Origin: Paenibacillus endophyticus
GTDB lineage: Bacteria > Bacillota > Bacilli > Paenibacillales > Paenibacillaceae
Assembly: GCF_014192395.1 (NCBI RefSeq)
Contig: NZ_JACHXW010000006.1
Coordinates: 186,001-250,000 of the forward strand
Reading direction: 5' to 3'
DNA: 64,000 nucleotides
Position 1 is the first letter of the stretch; every line of letters begins with the position of its first letter. The position numbers were made by a program, and so were the translations under genes. Below are positions 1-8,670 of this stretch, one piece after another. The notes beneath the pieces are model-generated. The model searched no databases and was not told the DNA's origin. It was given only the letters and a program-made list of their open reading frames with translations.

Positions 1-1
1 T

Positions 2-1279
2 CGGATATATGATAGTAACCTCAATATATTAACAGTTATCGCCAATGAGTCATTTGAGGAATTTGCGGAAAATCTGCAAAAAGAAATAGAGGATGAAACG
101 GGAGTCAAGTTTGGCATTGTCGAGAAGCACTCTTTTGCCAATATGGTTGTCACAGATGATTCTGGACAAACAACGAATTTAGGGTTTGAACAATCCGAAC
201 TGATTTGGAAACACCTTTATACCAATAAATTGGTACAGAAGAATGGAAAAGTAACAGATGAGCTGAAGAAAAAAATCAATGAGGAGCTCTTTGAGTTACC
301 TCAAGAATACAAAGCACTGGAACAACAAGTAATTGAGGTGATCCGCAGGTCGGTCGCTAAATTGGAAATTAAAGATGGGCGGAAAGAAATACAGCTTCAG
401 TTAAACAAGCAAGTCTACTTAAGTCCTGAGTTTGAGCTTCTATGGGAAAAGATAAAACATAAAACAACCTACTCGGTTAAAATGGATATTGAAACTTTAG
501 TCAAACATTGTGTCGACGAGATAAGCTATATGCCTGAAATAAAATCATCTAGTTTAGTACGAACAGATGCCCAAATATACGTAAAAAAATCAAGTGTGGA
601 AGGCAAACTTACAAGTACGAAGATCATGGAAAGATTACAAATTGAAGCGCCTCTCCCGGACTTATTAAGGTTTATCCAAGATGAGACGAGACTCACTCGG
701 AAGACTATTGTTGAGATACTAATACAGGCTAACCGTTTTGACGACTTTAAGAGTAATCCGCAAAAATTTATGGAGGTAGCTACAGATATTATTCGTAAAA
801 ATATGAAAAGAATGGTAACGAGTGGAATCAAATATGAAAAGATAGCAGGGCAAGAGTATTATAAACAAGAGATTTTCGAGTCTCAGGAATTACTCGGATA
901 CTTAGATTCAAATGCATTTAAGGTTGACAAGTCGGTATACTCACATATAATTTACGATTCCGAGATTGAGCGAGCTTTTGCCGAAAAAATGAATGCAGAT
1001 GACGATGTGAAGTTGTTTGCCAAATTACCATCAACATTCAAAATCGAAACCCCAATTGGAAATTACAATCCAGACTGGGCGGTCGTGATTGATCAAGATG
1101 GTAGCGAAAAGCTATTCTTCATTATTGAAACCAAAGGAACGATTGATAACGATCAATTGCGAATGTTTGAAAGTTCAAAAATCGCGTTTGGACGTCAACA
1201 TTTTGAAGCTTTGAAATCTGGGGTAGAGTATGTATTAGCCAATGATTATATTGAGTTTAAACAATCTGATCATTTTTGA
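2..1279 (+). CDS. res: Type III restriction endonuclease Res subunit, C-terminal part (5' end outside window)
   Basis: The frame is open from the first bases of the window, so only the last 425 residues are seen. The Res subunit of a type III restriction-modification system couples a superfamily 2 helicase/translocase to a C-terminal nuclease. The helicase motor would lie upstream. The visible end carries a PD-(D/E)XK nuclease signature: Asp in NYNPDWAVV (fragment residue 358) followed by ETK (Glu376, Lys378), the standard Res C-terminal arrangement. The start NLNILTVIANESFEEFA is also typical of the Res linker region. The partner Mod methylase should lie upstream, outside the window. A hairpin follows the stop at about 1355, and a second defence unit begins at 1511, so this is part of a defence island. 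The identification is confident; whether the whole gene is intact cannot be seen. Confidence 0.88.
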   Translation, partial: RIYDSNLNILTVIANESFEEFAENLQKEIEDETGVKFGIVEKHSFANMVVTDDSGQTTNLGFEQSELIWKHLYTNKLVQKNGKVTDELKKKINEELFELPQEYKALEQQVIEVIRRSVAKLEIKDGRKEIQLQLNKQVYLSPEFELLWEKIKHKTTYSVKMDIETLVKHCVDEISYMPEIKSSSLVRTDAQIYVKKSSVEGKLTSTKIMERLQIEAPLPDLLRFIQDETRLTRKTIVEILIQANRFDDFKSNPQKFMEVATDIIRKNMKRMVTSGIKYEKIAGQEYYKQEIFESQELLGYLDSNAFKVDKSVYSHIIYDSEIERAFAEKMNADDDVKLFAKLPSTFKIETPIGNYNPDWAVVIDQDGSEKLFFIIETKGTIDNDQLRMFESSKIAFGRQHFEALKSGVEYVLANDYIEFKQSDHF

Positions 1280-1354
1280 GGGATAATTAGTTGAACTTAC
1301 AAATCACTTTAATTATTTCGAATTGATTTAAGAGAGCATCACAATATGTAATAT

Positions 1355-1398
1355 AAATAGCTGTGTCGTTTGCCTCGGTGAACGATACAGCTATTTCC
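1355..1398 (+). terminator. Hairpin terminator after res
   Basis: A 16-base stem (AAATAGCTGTGTCGTT at 1355-1370) pairs with AACGATACAGCTATTT at 1381-1396 with one mismatch and a 10-base loop. It sits between the end of res and the nuclease gene and likely separates the two transcription units. The T-run after the stem is short, so it may act on both strands. Confidence 0.65.
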
Positions 1399-1510
1399 TA
1401 TAGTTGAAGAGTTGGACATTACTTCTTAAACTTCATTGCGAGCGAATGGAGGGATTTACCTAAATCTGTCGAAGTTTGTAGTATCCTAATATAAGCAGGT
1501 GAATTCGCGC

Positions 1511-3190
1511 ATGAGCATATCCTCCACAATTAAGATAGATGTAGAACAAGGGGAGTTTACAGAAAAGGTAAACTTATGGATGAGAAATAATTATGATAAA
1601 TGTGAAAATGAAAGTGAATACGAAGAGGATATTAATGCGTTATTACAAGGATATAAAACTGAGCTCGGTGGGCTTGTTGCAATTCGGGGTTTTGTATATC
1701 AATATTATGTGGCCATTTATTATATGCTGAAAATGCTGCATAAAAGGGATGCTTGGTGGCATAGCGTCGTTTTTGAACTTATGGACGACATAACACTACT
1801 TGGAGAGAATCAAGTTCGATTTGTTCAAGTTAAAACAGTGAAAGAAGAAGGAGAGGTTAATAATTTCACTCCTGCAGTTTTGTATAAGAGAGAGAAGGGA
1901 GAGATTGGGAGTTGGCTAGACAAGCTCTTCTTAAATTTCGCTGATTTTAATAGTATTTACAGAGATAAATTTATTGGTGCTGAAATTAATGATATCGTTG
2001 TTGAATTCGAGATCGCAACAAATAATACTTACAATAAAGAATTGAATGTGTATTCAGATAATGCTGCATTTTACATAAGCGATAATAATAAATTAAGCAA
2101 GTTGTCAACGAAATTAGCTGATCCTTGTAAAGTATCTGGTTCTAAGTTACACGACAAAGTAGGCAAGGAAGTTACATGGTGCTTGTCTCGCTTTCGATTG
2201 CACCACATGAATAGTTTTATGGTTCTGAAGGACCAAATTATTAATATTATTAAGGAGATAAGCAAGCAGGACTCCACGGATGTCTCCGAGCATATACTAA
2301 ATCATATCTTTTATCACGTTATGGAAAGAACCCATAACGATAAGGTAGCAGATGTAAAACAATTTGTTTTTACTAAAGATGAAGTTCAACAATTGATTCA
2401 ACGTTTAAGACCAGCAGCTGTACGAGATGCTAGAGAATACTTGCATAAACAAGATATTCAATCAAAGTTTATACAATGCATAGACGAGCTGCGGAATGAT
2501 TTTAAGCAAATTCCGTCTCTAGTTAAAATTGAATTACTTCAGACATTGACGTGGATTCAAGATGAGTTCGTGAAAAAGTCGAATCATGATGTCTCTGTGT
2601 ATGTAAGATTTCTACATTTGCTATTTGACATGACAAGTAGCGGCTCAGAACGGAGTATAAAAAATTCAACAGAACTTACTGCTCTAAAAAAATCACTAGA
2701 AATGATAACACTTTGCTTAACCTTTTACGTTGATAGGCAATTCTTGCTTTCAGACGCTCGAATGATTACTAAGCAAGGGAAAAATCAACATACAGACTTG
2801 AAAATATTCACTCTTTTTCATGCAAACGAGTCTGGATACTTCGATGATATTTGCAAAAAAGTAAATGATGTTGTGGATACTTGTCCTATTCTTCAGCGTA
2901 TTCATGAACAATTCTATTGTCTTATCTTAGGTTCTAAAAAGCGCAGTTCGTTAAGGAAACGACTAGGAGTTACTAATATAACAGATGATTTTCAAGAACC
3001 GGAAAAAATAGAAATTACAGATAAACCGTCCTTAATTAAGTACTATGATCCAGAATTCTTGGATGATGTGCAGGATTATTTCTATAGCTTGGATGATGAA
3101 CTTTCCTTGCGTAATTCAGAGACAATTGACTCTTGGCATGACTTTTTGGAAACGAAAGGTAACTTAATGCTGAGGAAAGGGGTTATATGA
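1511..3190 (+). CDS. lmuA: Lamassu-type effector with N-terminal Cap4/DUF4297 nuclease domain (LmuA-like)
   Basis: This is the putative effector of a Lamassu/ABC three-component defence unit, about 559 residues. Near residue 60 a GFVYQYYVAIYYML helix is followed by ELMDDI (about 89) and FVQVKT (about 105). Together these form the E/D...DD...QVK pattern of the Cap4 double-strand DNA endonuclease domain (DUF4297), a PD-(D/E)XK-type fold. The rest is helical and unassigned, as expected for the segment that docks on the SMC partner. I chose the ATG at 1511 because AGGTGA lies just upstream; an in-frame GTG at 1499 is the alternative. The stop overlaps the next start by four bases (ATGA), showing translational coupling to the middle gene. 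In Lamassu systems the ATPase senses foreign or replicating DNA and unleashes this nuclease. That mechanism is family knowledge, not seen here. Confidence 0.78.
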   Translation: MSISSTIKIDVEQGEFTEKVNLWMRNNYDKCENESEYEEDINALLQGYKTELGGLVAIRGFVYQYYVAIYYMLKMLHKRDAWWHSVVFELMDDITLLGENQVRFVQVKTVKEEGEVNNFTPAVLYKREKGEIGSWLDKLFLNFADFNSIYRDKFIGAEINDIVVEFEIATNNTYNKELNVYSDNAAFYISDNNKLSKLSTKLADPCKVSGSKLHDKVGKEVTWCLSRFRLHHMNSFMVLKDQIINIIKEISKQDSTDVSEHILNHIFYHVMERTHNDKVADVKQFVFTKDEVQQLIQRLRPAAVRDAREYLHKQDIQSKFIQCIDELRNDFKQIPSLVKIELLQTLTWIQDEFVKKSNHDVSVYVRFLHLLFDMTSSGSERSIKNSTELTALKKSLEMITLCLTFYVDRQFLLSDARMITKQGKNQHTDLKIFTLFHANESGYFDDICKKVNDVVDTCPILQRIHEQFYCLILGSKKRSSLRKRLGVTNITDDFQEPEKIEITDKPSLIKYYDPEFLDDVQDYFYSLDDELSLRNSETIDSWHDFLETKGNLMLRKGVI

Positions 3191-3864
3191 TGATCGAAGA
3201 GGTTCGTAATATTCTTCAAGTGAAAGGTGGATTTCGCCTCTTGTTTGTAGATGTTGGAGGCCGAGAACTATTATTCGAATCGCACGATTCCAGGTTAGAT
3301 TACTTGGAGAGTGAGCTATTACAGAGAAGTTTCAGGGATAATGGGCTAGAAGCTTGGATCAATGATCATCGCATAGCCGTCACAAAAGTGTATGAAAGCT
3401 TTACATATTTTAAGGAGTCTTGGAAGGATAATCAAATTGTAATATCAAATCTGCTTAACCATCTTCCACTAAAGTATAAAAACAATTTATATTTTTTGAT
3501 CATACTTGAATTTGATTCGGAACAAGATTTGAGTAATGAATTGCAAATGGAGAAAAATAAGGCGGAGAAAAACGCGAAATACTGCAGAAAGTATATTCTT
3601 CAAGATGAAGATGATCTCGAAAGAATTCCTTTTTTTCATGATGTTGAGAATAGGAATGCAGATTCCTTTTCTTATGAAAATAAATTTATTGAACTACTAA
3701 TTCATGATTCACATGGGCTTGATCCCAGTATAATCCAAGTTATTAATGATTATTTCAAACCTGAAATGCGGACACTTCTTCAAGATAAGTCAAAATTGAA
3801 ATTAACAATTGAGAAGAGATTTGGAGGTGAGATAGGCCATGCAGTTACTCCAGATGAGTATTGA
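3187..3864 (+). CDS. lmuC: Small middle component of the Lamassu/ABC-3C unit (LmuC-like)
   Basis: A 225-residue protein with no catalytic motif that I can recognise. Its position between a Cap4 nuclease and an SMC ATPase, its size, and the central stretch NKAEKNAKYCRKYIL fit the small middle component of ABC three-component/Lamassu systems (LmuC). That component bridges effector and ATPase. Translation is coupled on both sides: its start shares ATGA with the nuclease stop, and its 3' end overlaps the ATPase gene by 26 bases. A second ATG follows at once at 3190, so the exact first residue is unclear. The assignment rests mostly on context. Remote homology to LmuC should be tested with a profile search. 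Confidence 0.65.
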   Translation: MMIEEVRNILQVKGGFRLLFVDVGGRELLFESHDSRLDYLESELLQRSFRDNGLEAWINDHRIAVTKVYESFTYFKESWKDNQIVISNLLNHLPLKYKNNLYFLIILEFDSEQDLSNELQMEKNKAEKNAKYCRKYILQDEDDLERIPFFHDVENRNADSFSYENKFIELLIHDSHGLDPSIIQVINDYFKPEMRTLLQDKSKLKLTIEKRFGGEIGHAVTPDEY

Positions 3865-6799
3865 AAACTTCCGAATTTTTTATGGGAAACATACTTTCTC
3901 CTTTAAAGACAAGAAGTTAGTTATCCTTAGAGGATTGAATGGTCATGGGAAAAGTAGTTTCTTTGATGCTATAGAATGGTGCTTGACAGGTGATATTCAG
4001 CGGTATGTAGGATCTGCCGAGCGTCAAAAGTTCCATTATATCGTTCATCAATCTTTGTTTTCTCAAAGTGCTTCTGCCAATCATATAGGGCCTCAAGCAA
4101 GTGTAGAAGTATGGATTAAAAAGAGTGATGATGAGTACTTCACGATTAAGCGTGTCTATCACGCTCAAAAAAAAATACCCAAGCCAATTTTTATTGACGG
4201 TATAGCGTATGCTGTCAAACCAGGAAACCAGAAAATTCGTGATTTTTTGTTACATACTTTAATCGAGAATTATGGAGAGAATAAAAAAGAAGTATCAAAA
4301 GTGGAACTCCCTTTGCTACTTGCCTCAACACAGTTTTTATCTCAAGATCAGCTTCAAGCGTTCGTATCCGCGAAAAAGCCACAGGAACGTTATGCAGTTC
4401 TTGAAAAAGTGCTTGGTATTCAGAAGTATGGATCAGAATTCCAGCAATACATAAAGAATGTGAAAGAAGTAGTGGAAGGTCAAAAGGAGGCTGTTTCTAA
4501 AGAAATCAAGAGTAAGAGTGAGCAAGTAAAAATCAAGCAAGGCATCGCCGATACAAAAGAAGATTTATTGAATAAAATTGGTGGTGAAACTGAAGAAACT
4601 TTTCTTGAAAAGATTGCAGTATTTATAGGCAAAATTAATGAGGCTGAAATTGGATTGCCTCAGGTTCAACTACAGACCCTTACAGATTCTACTCAAACAA
4701 TGCTCTTGGAGTATCGTAAGCTGCTTCAGGAACGTACAATTGCATCTGAATCAAAGCGCAGGCTATTACAGGAATTTGAAACCGTTCTTTCTCTTTCAGA
4801 TATAGATTGTGAAAATAGATTATTGGAGTTAACGGATTATTTGGAAGGGTTAAATAAAAAATCGATTGATTATGAATCAAAAAAACAAAGAGCTATTAAT
4901 AAACAAGTCGAACTGAACTCGTTAAAGGGTTATAGGACTCATTATCGGGAAACGATTTTATTGGCTAACAACCTCCGAGAAAATATAAAAGAAAAAAGAG
5001 ATGCTCAAGAGCAGATCCTTAAAAATCCTACTTTGTTAACAGTTATTCAACTGTATAATGATTTAGAGAAATTTCAACATTCTTACGCTGATCAGTTAAA
5101 TCAGTATAATCGGTTGCAAGAATATTTGCTGGTACTGGAGAAGGAAAAGAAAATACAGTCGATAACAAATACTTTAGATCAAATAAAACAAAGACTAGCG
5201 ACAGATTCTATTCTTCTGGAGCAGAAAAATAATAACGTTATTCGATTGAGGGAAAAGAAAAAGCAAATTGAGCAGATGGTTGAAGATCATAAAAATGATA
5301 CTGTTGCGCAAATGATTCATAATGTGCAAAGTTATTTGTTGCATGAAGATGATGAATATGCCCCATGCCCAGTATGTGGATCGCCATTTTTAGAGCCTTC
5401 TTCCTTACATGATGCGATTAAGCTTCAACTAGAAGAAACAAACAAAGCACTGGATAAAAATGATGTTGATCTTCGTGAATTAAACACCGAATTGAATACT
5501 TCAGAAGCAGAAGAAGCGGATTTATCACGAGTGATGTCTGGTCTGATTCGTCAAAGGGATACATTAATCAATCAATTACAGCAGGAAGAGGTCGCCGCGG
5601 CGAGTGACCGAGCAAAAATTCCAGTAGACATACAGCAATTTAATGAGGAGCAAGTTAGGGGGCAGACAATAAAGCTACTTGAGCGTTTAAATCTAAATGA
5701 GGCCGCATTTAATCTTTGTCTTGCGTTAGAGAGACTTGAAGCAGAAATTGATCCGATGGCTGCACAAGAAGTTACACTTTCGCAAACACTCCAAGATCTG
5801 CGGAAAATAGCTGAGAAACGTGTTAGATGGTTATCAACGGAAGGTGTTATTGAACATCGACTACAGCGACTTGATATGTACTTACTTCGCTTAAAAGATG
5901 CTGAGAACCATGTCTCATCACAGAAAGTTCAATGGAATGCGAAGCTAAGGGAAGTAGAGAACCAGAAGCGCGAAAAAGAATTGAAGTTGATCGAAATTCG
6001 TAACTTTATACCGGGTTTTACAGTGGAAGAACGACAATCACAATTGGACCCAATAATACGTCGCATTGATCTTTTAAGGAATTGGGATGCAGAGCTGGAA
6101 GAGCAGTTACTTAAGATAGAGGCGTTTTTATCTCGAAGTAATATTATGGCACTAAAAAATGAGTTATCAGTAATGGTGCTTGAGTTGACAAGGGAAGAAG
6201 ATAACAGCAAGTATTACGAAGGATTATTAGATCAATTGAAACAGTTGGATGAAGATCATGGGAAGATACAAAGTGAATTGATGAACGAGTACTTGCAGAG
6301 TTATAGTGAGAAAATAGACGAATTGTTTATGCAAATTAGTCCTCATGCATTTTTTAGGCACGTTCATTTAGTTCCTAAAGAAGGCGAACTTTATATAGTG
6401 GTTAGCGATAAAAAAGAGCACGACTTATCTAAGCTTTCTCCAGAAGAGCTTGAAAAGCGTTTTAATGCAAGCTTAACATTTAGTTCGGCTCAATCTAATG
6501 TCCTAGCTATATGTATTTTCTTGGCGCTTGGACTTTCTCAAGAATGGACACCGCTTCGAACGATAGGAATAGACGACCCGTTTCAGAATTTGGATGACAT
6601 TAATGTCTTTTCTTTCTTGGATGTGCTTAGTCAAATTTTATTGGATAAGCAGGTTATTATCAGCACACATGATGATAAGTTTGCTAATCTGATTAGATTC
6701 AAAAGTAGCTTGGAAAGTCATCAAATAACGGAGATATGGCTTGAATCATATAGTAAGGAAGGCATCTCTATCCAATCTGATTGTTTGGTTGGAGAATAA
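3839..6799 (+). CDS. lmuB: SMC/Rad50-like ATPase of Lamassu system (LmuB-like)
   Basis: A 986-residue ABC-type ATPase of the SMC/Rad50/RecN superfamily. Walker A is GLNGHGKSS (residues 32-40) in an N-terminal half that begins MSIENFRIFYGKHTFSF, typical of AAA_23 proteins. Two long coiled-coil arms flank a zinc-hook motif, CPVCGSPF (Cys510 and Cys513), the Rad50-type dimerisation apex. The C-terminal half has a signature-like FSSAQSN, Walker B in IGIDDPFQNLDD, and the switch histidine in ISTHDD. A strong GGAGGTGA ribosome site precedes the start inside lmuC. In Lamassu and related DdmABC systems this subunit detects DNA (phage or plasmid) and controls the nuclease. The gene is intact. No clear terminator follows before the transposase debris at 6.88 kb. 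Confidence 0.85.
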   Translation: MQLLQMSIENFRIFYGKHTFSFKDKKLVILRGLNGHGKSSFFDAIEWCLTGDIQRYVGSAERQKFHYIVHQSLFSQSASANHIGPQASVEVWIKKSDDEYFTIKRVYHAQKKIPKPIFIDGIAYAVKPGNQKIRDFLLHTLIENYGENKKEVSKVELPLLLASTQFLSQDQLQAFVSAKKPQERYAVLEKVLGIQKYGSEFQQYIKNVKEVVEGQKEAVSKEIKSKSEQVKIKQGIADTKEDLLNKIGGETEETFLEKIAVFIGKINEAEIGLPQVQLQTLTDSTQTMLLEYRKLLQERTIASESKRRLLQEFETVLSLSDIDCENRLLELTDYLEGLNKKSIDYESKKQRAINKQVELNSLKGYRTHYRETILLANNLRENIKEKRDAQEQILKNPTLLTVIQLYNDLEKFQHSYADQLNQYNRLQEYLLVLEKEKKIQSITNTLDQIKQRLATDSILLEQKNNNVIRLREKKKQIEQMVEDHKNDTVAQMIHNVQSYLLHEDDEYAPCPVCGSPFLEPSSLHDAIKLQLEETNKALDKNDVDLRELNTELNTSEAEEADLSRVMSGLIRQRDTLINQLQQEEVAAASDRAKIPVDIQQFNEEQVRGQTIKLLERLNLNEAAFNLCLALERLEAEIDPMAAQEVTLSQTLQDLRKIAEKRVRWLSTEGVIEHRLQRLDMYLLRLKDAENHVSSQKVQWNAKLREVENQKREKELKLIEIRNFIPGFTVEERQSQLDPIIRRIDLLRNWDAELEEQLLKIEAFLSRSNIMALKNELSVMVLELTREEDNSKYYEGLLDQLKQLDEDHGKIQSELMNEYLQSYSEKIDELFMQISPHAFFRHVHLVPKEGELYIVVSDKKEHDLSKLSPEELEKRFNASLTFSSAQSNVLAICIFLALGLSQEWTPLRTIGIDDPFQNLDDINVFSFLDVLSQILLDKQVIISTHDDKFANLIRFKSSLESHQITEIWLESYSKEGISIQSDCLVGE

Positions 6800-6884
6800 G
6801 TTAACGAAAAGATCCATTGAGTTAATGGTTGAGAGACACCACTTAATGAAGCAGAGCTATTTTGTTAGTAGCGTAAAATAGCTT

Positions 6885-7030
6885 TAAAAAAACAAATACG
6901 CGACCTGCAAGAGGAGAACGAAATCTTAAAAAAAGCGATGCACTTCCTCGCGAAAGACCGTTGGTAAAGTTAAAGTATGAGTTTATCCACAAACACAGCA
7001 CCGAGTACCGACTGGAGAAGATGTATGATT
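6885..7030 (+). pseudogene. IS3-family transposase remnant (end of orfA, start of orfB)
   Basis: Reading +, bases 6885-6967 encode IRDLQEENEILKKAMHFLA and then a stop. This is the leucine-zipper tail seen at the end of IS3-family OrfA (family pattern LRxENEILKKAxxFFAKE). Bases from 6968 in another frame give KLKYEFIHKHSTEYRLEKMY, the conserved N-terminus of IS3 OrfB. The sequence stops resembling a transposase at about 7030, exactly where an 11-bp tandem repeat array starts. Only about 50 codons survive, so the element is dead. The stretch 6800-6884 before it shows nothing recognisable. Confidence 0.7.
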
Positions 7031-7074
7031 GCCCACAACGTGCCCACATGTTGCCCACATGTTGCCCACAAACT
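7031..7074 (+). repeat. Four 11-bp tandem repeats (GCCCACA core)
   Basis: GCCCACA occurs at 7031, 7042, 7053 and 7064, an exact 11-base period. A related pair, TGACCACA, lies at 7253 and 7264, again 11 bases apart, on the other side of the groEL-like core at 7174-7199. Helically phased short repeats flanking a core are the usual look of arm-type sites for a tyrosine recombinase. Confidence 0.7.
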
Positions 7075-7328
7075 CTATCCACACATCATACTCACACGGA
7101 TTTATTGAACTAATTTCTGAAAATTATCAGATAAAATCGCCAGAAAAAGACTGAAAAAACACATAAAATCGTATTTGTCTCATGGGCGGCATGATGTAAA
7201 CTAACCTGGAATCCCTTGCCCAGCAAGGGATCTCAAGTTAGAAAGCGTCATTTGACCACATTTTGACCACATAAATAAAAAATAGGCTTCTCACGAGTTC
7301 ACATCGAACTTTGTGAGAAGCCTATTTT
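7072..7328 (+). repeat. Attachment-site-like repeat, left copy
   Basis: This sequence matches 25120-25366 over its whole length with frequent substitutions and small indels (roughly three quarters identical by eye). In order it contains CTATCCACACATC, a core TTTGTCTCATGGGCGGCATG continuing to TAA (7174-7199), a perfect 9-bp hairpin with 3-base loop (7211-7231), the TGACCACA pair, and a long hairpin (7278-7328). The core spells Met-Gly-Gly-Met-Met-stop, the typical 3' end of groEL, as expected for an att core derived from a gene end. No GroEL-like codons precede it. This copy has arm-like repeats on both sides of the core, as would a junction between two tandemly inserted elements. The att role is inferred. 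Confidence 0.55.
7278..7328 (+). terminator. Long hairpin at the end of the left repeat
   Basis: AAATAGGCTTCTCACGAGTTC pairs with GAACTTTGTGAGAAGCCTATTT across a 5-base loop, with A-rich and T-rich ends. It could terminate transcription in both directions and so insulate the island. The equivalent hairpin exists at 25315-25367. Confidence 0.7.
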
Positions 7329-7395
7329 ATTAGCGTTGCAAAGTTAATCCAGCATTTGGTTATGCTTCTTGTGATATCACTATAGACCTTTAGCG

Positions 7396-7432
7396 CAAGA
7401 CCATACTTTTGTCGTGCACGGTCTTGTTTTTG
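7396..7432 (+). terminator. Rho-independent terminator upstream of the response regulator
   Basis: CAAGACC (7396-7402) pairs with GGTCTTG, followed by TTTTTG. The gene it served is gone. It now lies between the left repeat and the first island promoter. Confidence 0.6.
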
Positions 7433-7513
7433 TAGGCGTGTAAATTACTAGTTAGAATCCGCTAAAGCTGCAAGGGGAGTGGGAGTTCTACGGGTTTGTG
7501 AATAAAGCAAAAT

Positions 7514-7564
7514 CTTAAAGATTCCTTTACATTTCATAACTAGTCCGACCTTCCATGCTAAGAT
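7514..7564 (+). promoter_or_regulatory. Island promoter, copy 1 (response regulator gene)
   Basis: CTTAAAGATTCCTTTACATT starts at 7514. Exactly 39 bases from that C comes CCATG followed by the -10-like TAAGAT (7559-7564). The same layout occurs at 8431 and 10493. The near-palindrome TTAAAG-N4-CTTTA(A/C/T) replaces a normal -35, which suggests activation by a regulator, probably the response regulator encoded directly downstream. Confidence 0.6.
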
Positions 7565-7566
7565 AG

Positions 7567-8310
7567 GTGTTAAATTCCAACATCCTGTCGATTGAGAAGA
7601 AGGAAGGTGACAGTAGGACGGACACACACAAAATTATGATCGTCGATGATGATCCCCATATATGTGAGATTGTTCAGGCGTATTGTGAGCGGGAGGGCTT
7701 CATATCCGCATGCAGTCATAATGGGGAAGATGCTATGAAGCTGTTTGCATCGTTCGAGCCGGATTTGATTGTACTGGATGTGATGCTGGCTAATGGCAAC
7801 GGCATAGATTGGTGCAAGGACGCACGCAGCTATACAAATGCGCCGATCGTATTTCTAAGCAGTCATGAAGAGGACGAGATCAAAATTAGTGCATTAACCT
7901 ATGGCGGCGCCGATTATATAACCAAGCCGTTCAGTCCGGGAGTACTCATGGCCAAGATTAAGGCTCATCTTCGCCGAGTATCGACGGGCAGAAGGGAACA
8001 ACTGCTAGAGTTGCCGAGTTTGACGCTGGATTACTATGCGCAGACCGTCAGCATGGGGAGTAAATCGGTCTACTTATCGAAGAAAGAGTTCAGCCTGCTA
8101 TCCTACATGGCGCAAAACGTCAATCGTGCCGTCACTGTTGATGCGTTATTCCAGCTCATCTGGGGAATGAAGAGTTTAGAGGATACGAGAACAGTGGCGG
8201 TACATATCAGCAATTTACGTAAAAAAATCGAGGCAGACCCCGCTAATCCTGAGACAATTATTACGGCTCGAGGGATTGGCTACATGCTGGTTGATCGTGG
8301 CATGACCTAG
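7567..8310 (+). CDS. Orphan OmpR/PhoB-family response regulator
   Basis: Winged-helix response regulator with an N-terminal receiver domain: KIMIVDDD with the acidic pocket, phospho-acceptor Asp71 in LIVLDVML, and Lys in YITKPF. A C-terminal Trans_reg_C domain follows, ending in the typical RTVAVHISNLRKKIE and TARGIGYML. No histidine kinase lies nearby, so it is an orphan or answers a kinase elsewhere. The only in-frame start near the 5' end is the GTG at 7567, but the promoter -10 ends at 7564 and would start transcription just past it. True translation therefore probably begins further in, near the GGAAGGTG at about 7600, and the first residues are uncertain. The gene's own promoter carries the motif shared with the two other island transcription units, so autoregulation is likely. 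Confidence 0.85.
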   Translation: MLNSNILSIEKKEGDSRTDTHKIMIVDDDPHICEIVQAYCEREGFISACSHNGEDAMKLFASFEPDLIVLDVMLANGNGIDWCKDARSYTNAPIVFLSSHEEDEIKISALTYGGADYITKPFSPGVLMAKIKAHLRRVSTGRREQLLELPSLTLDYYAQTVSMGSKSVYLSKKEFSLLSYMAQNVNRAVTVDALFQLIWGMKSLEDTRTVAVHISNLRKKIEADPANPETIITARGIGYMLVDRGMT

Positions 8311-8363
8311 ATAAAATACATCCATTTTTATAACGCTTCATTGAATAGGATTTCTGATATTTG

Positions 8364-8397
8364 TAAGAGTCTGATCTTTTGGAGATCAGGCTCTTTT
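8364..8397 (+). terminator. Terminator of the response regulator gene
   Basis: AAGAGTCTGATCT and AGATCAGGCTCTT form a stem with one mismatch around TTTGG, followed by TTTT. Confidence 0.8.
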
Positions 8398-8430
8398 CGC
8401 TGGCTGCCAGAAGTGAGTTGCAAGTGCGAA

Positions 8431-8481
8431 CTTAAAGATTTCTTTAACTTTCACACAGGGGCTAACCCGCCATGATAGAGT
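8431..8481 (+). promoter_or_regulatory. Island promoter, copy 2 (C11 protease gene)
   Basis: CTTAAAGATTTCTTTAACTT begins at 8431 and CCATGA plus the -10-like TAGAGT (8476-8481) begins 39 bases later, the same spacing as copies 1 and 3. Here the motif is a perfect palindrome TTAAAG-ATTT-CTTTAA. It leaves a leader of about 180 bases before the chosen start codon at 8671. Confidence 0.6.
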
Positions 8482-8670
8482 AGTAGTTTGATAGGATAAA
8501 TCAGCTAATTGATGAGCAAATATGAGAATAATGTTTTCTAGGCTTTTAATCATTACAATGATAGTTCGTTTAATTGTTTCACCGGGGGCTATGGTGTCAC
8601 AGTTCTGGTGAGCCAAAAGTATGTAAATGGATTCTTTTGTATTTTTACGTTTAAGAAGGAAATTTTCAAA

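Noticed and set aside
7031..7074. Short tandem repeats as a CRISPR array
   Set aside because: The period is 11 bases with no spacers and no cas genes. Phased protein-binding sites are the better reading.
7182..7199. A real groEL gene end
   Set aside because: Only Met-Gly-Gly-Met-Met-stop matches. The codons before it are not GroEL-like in either copy, so it is treated as an att-type core rather than a gene fragment.
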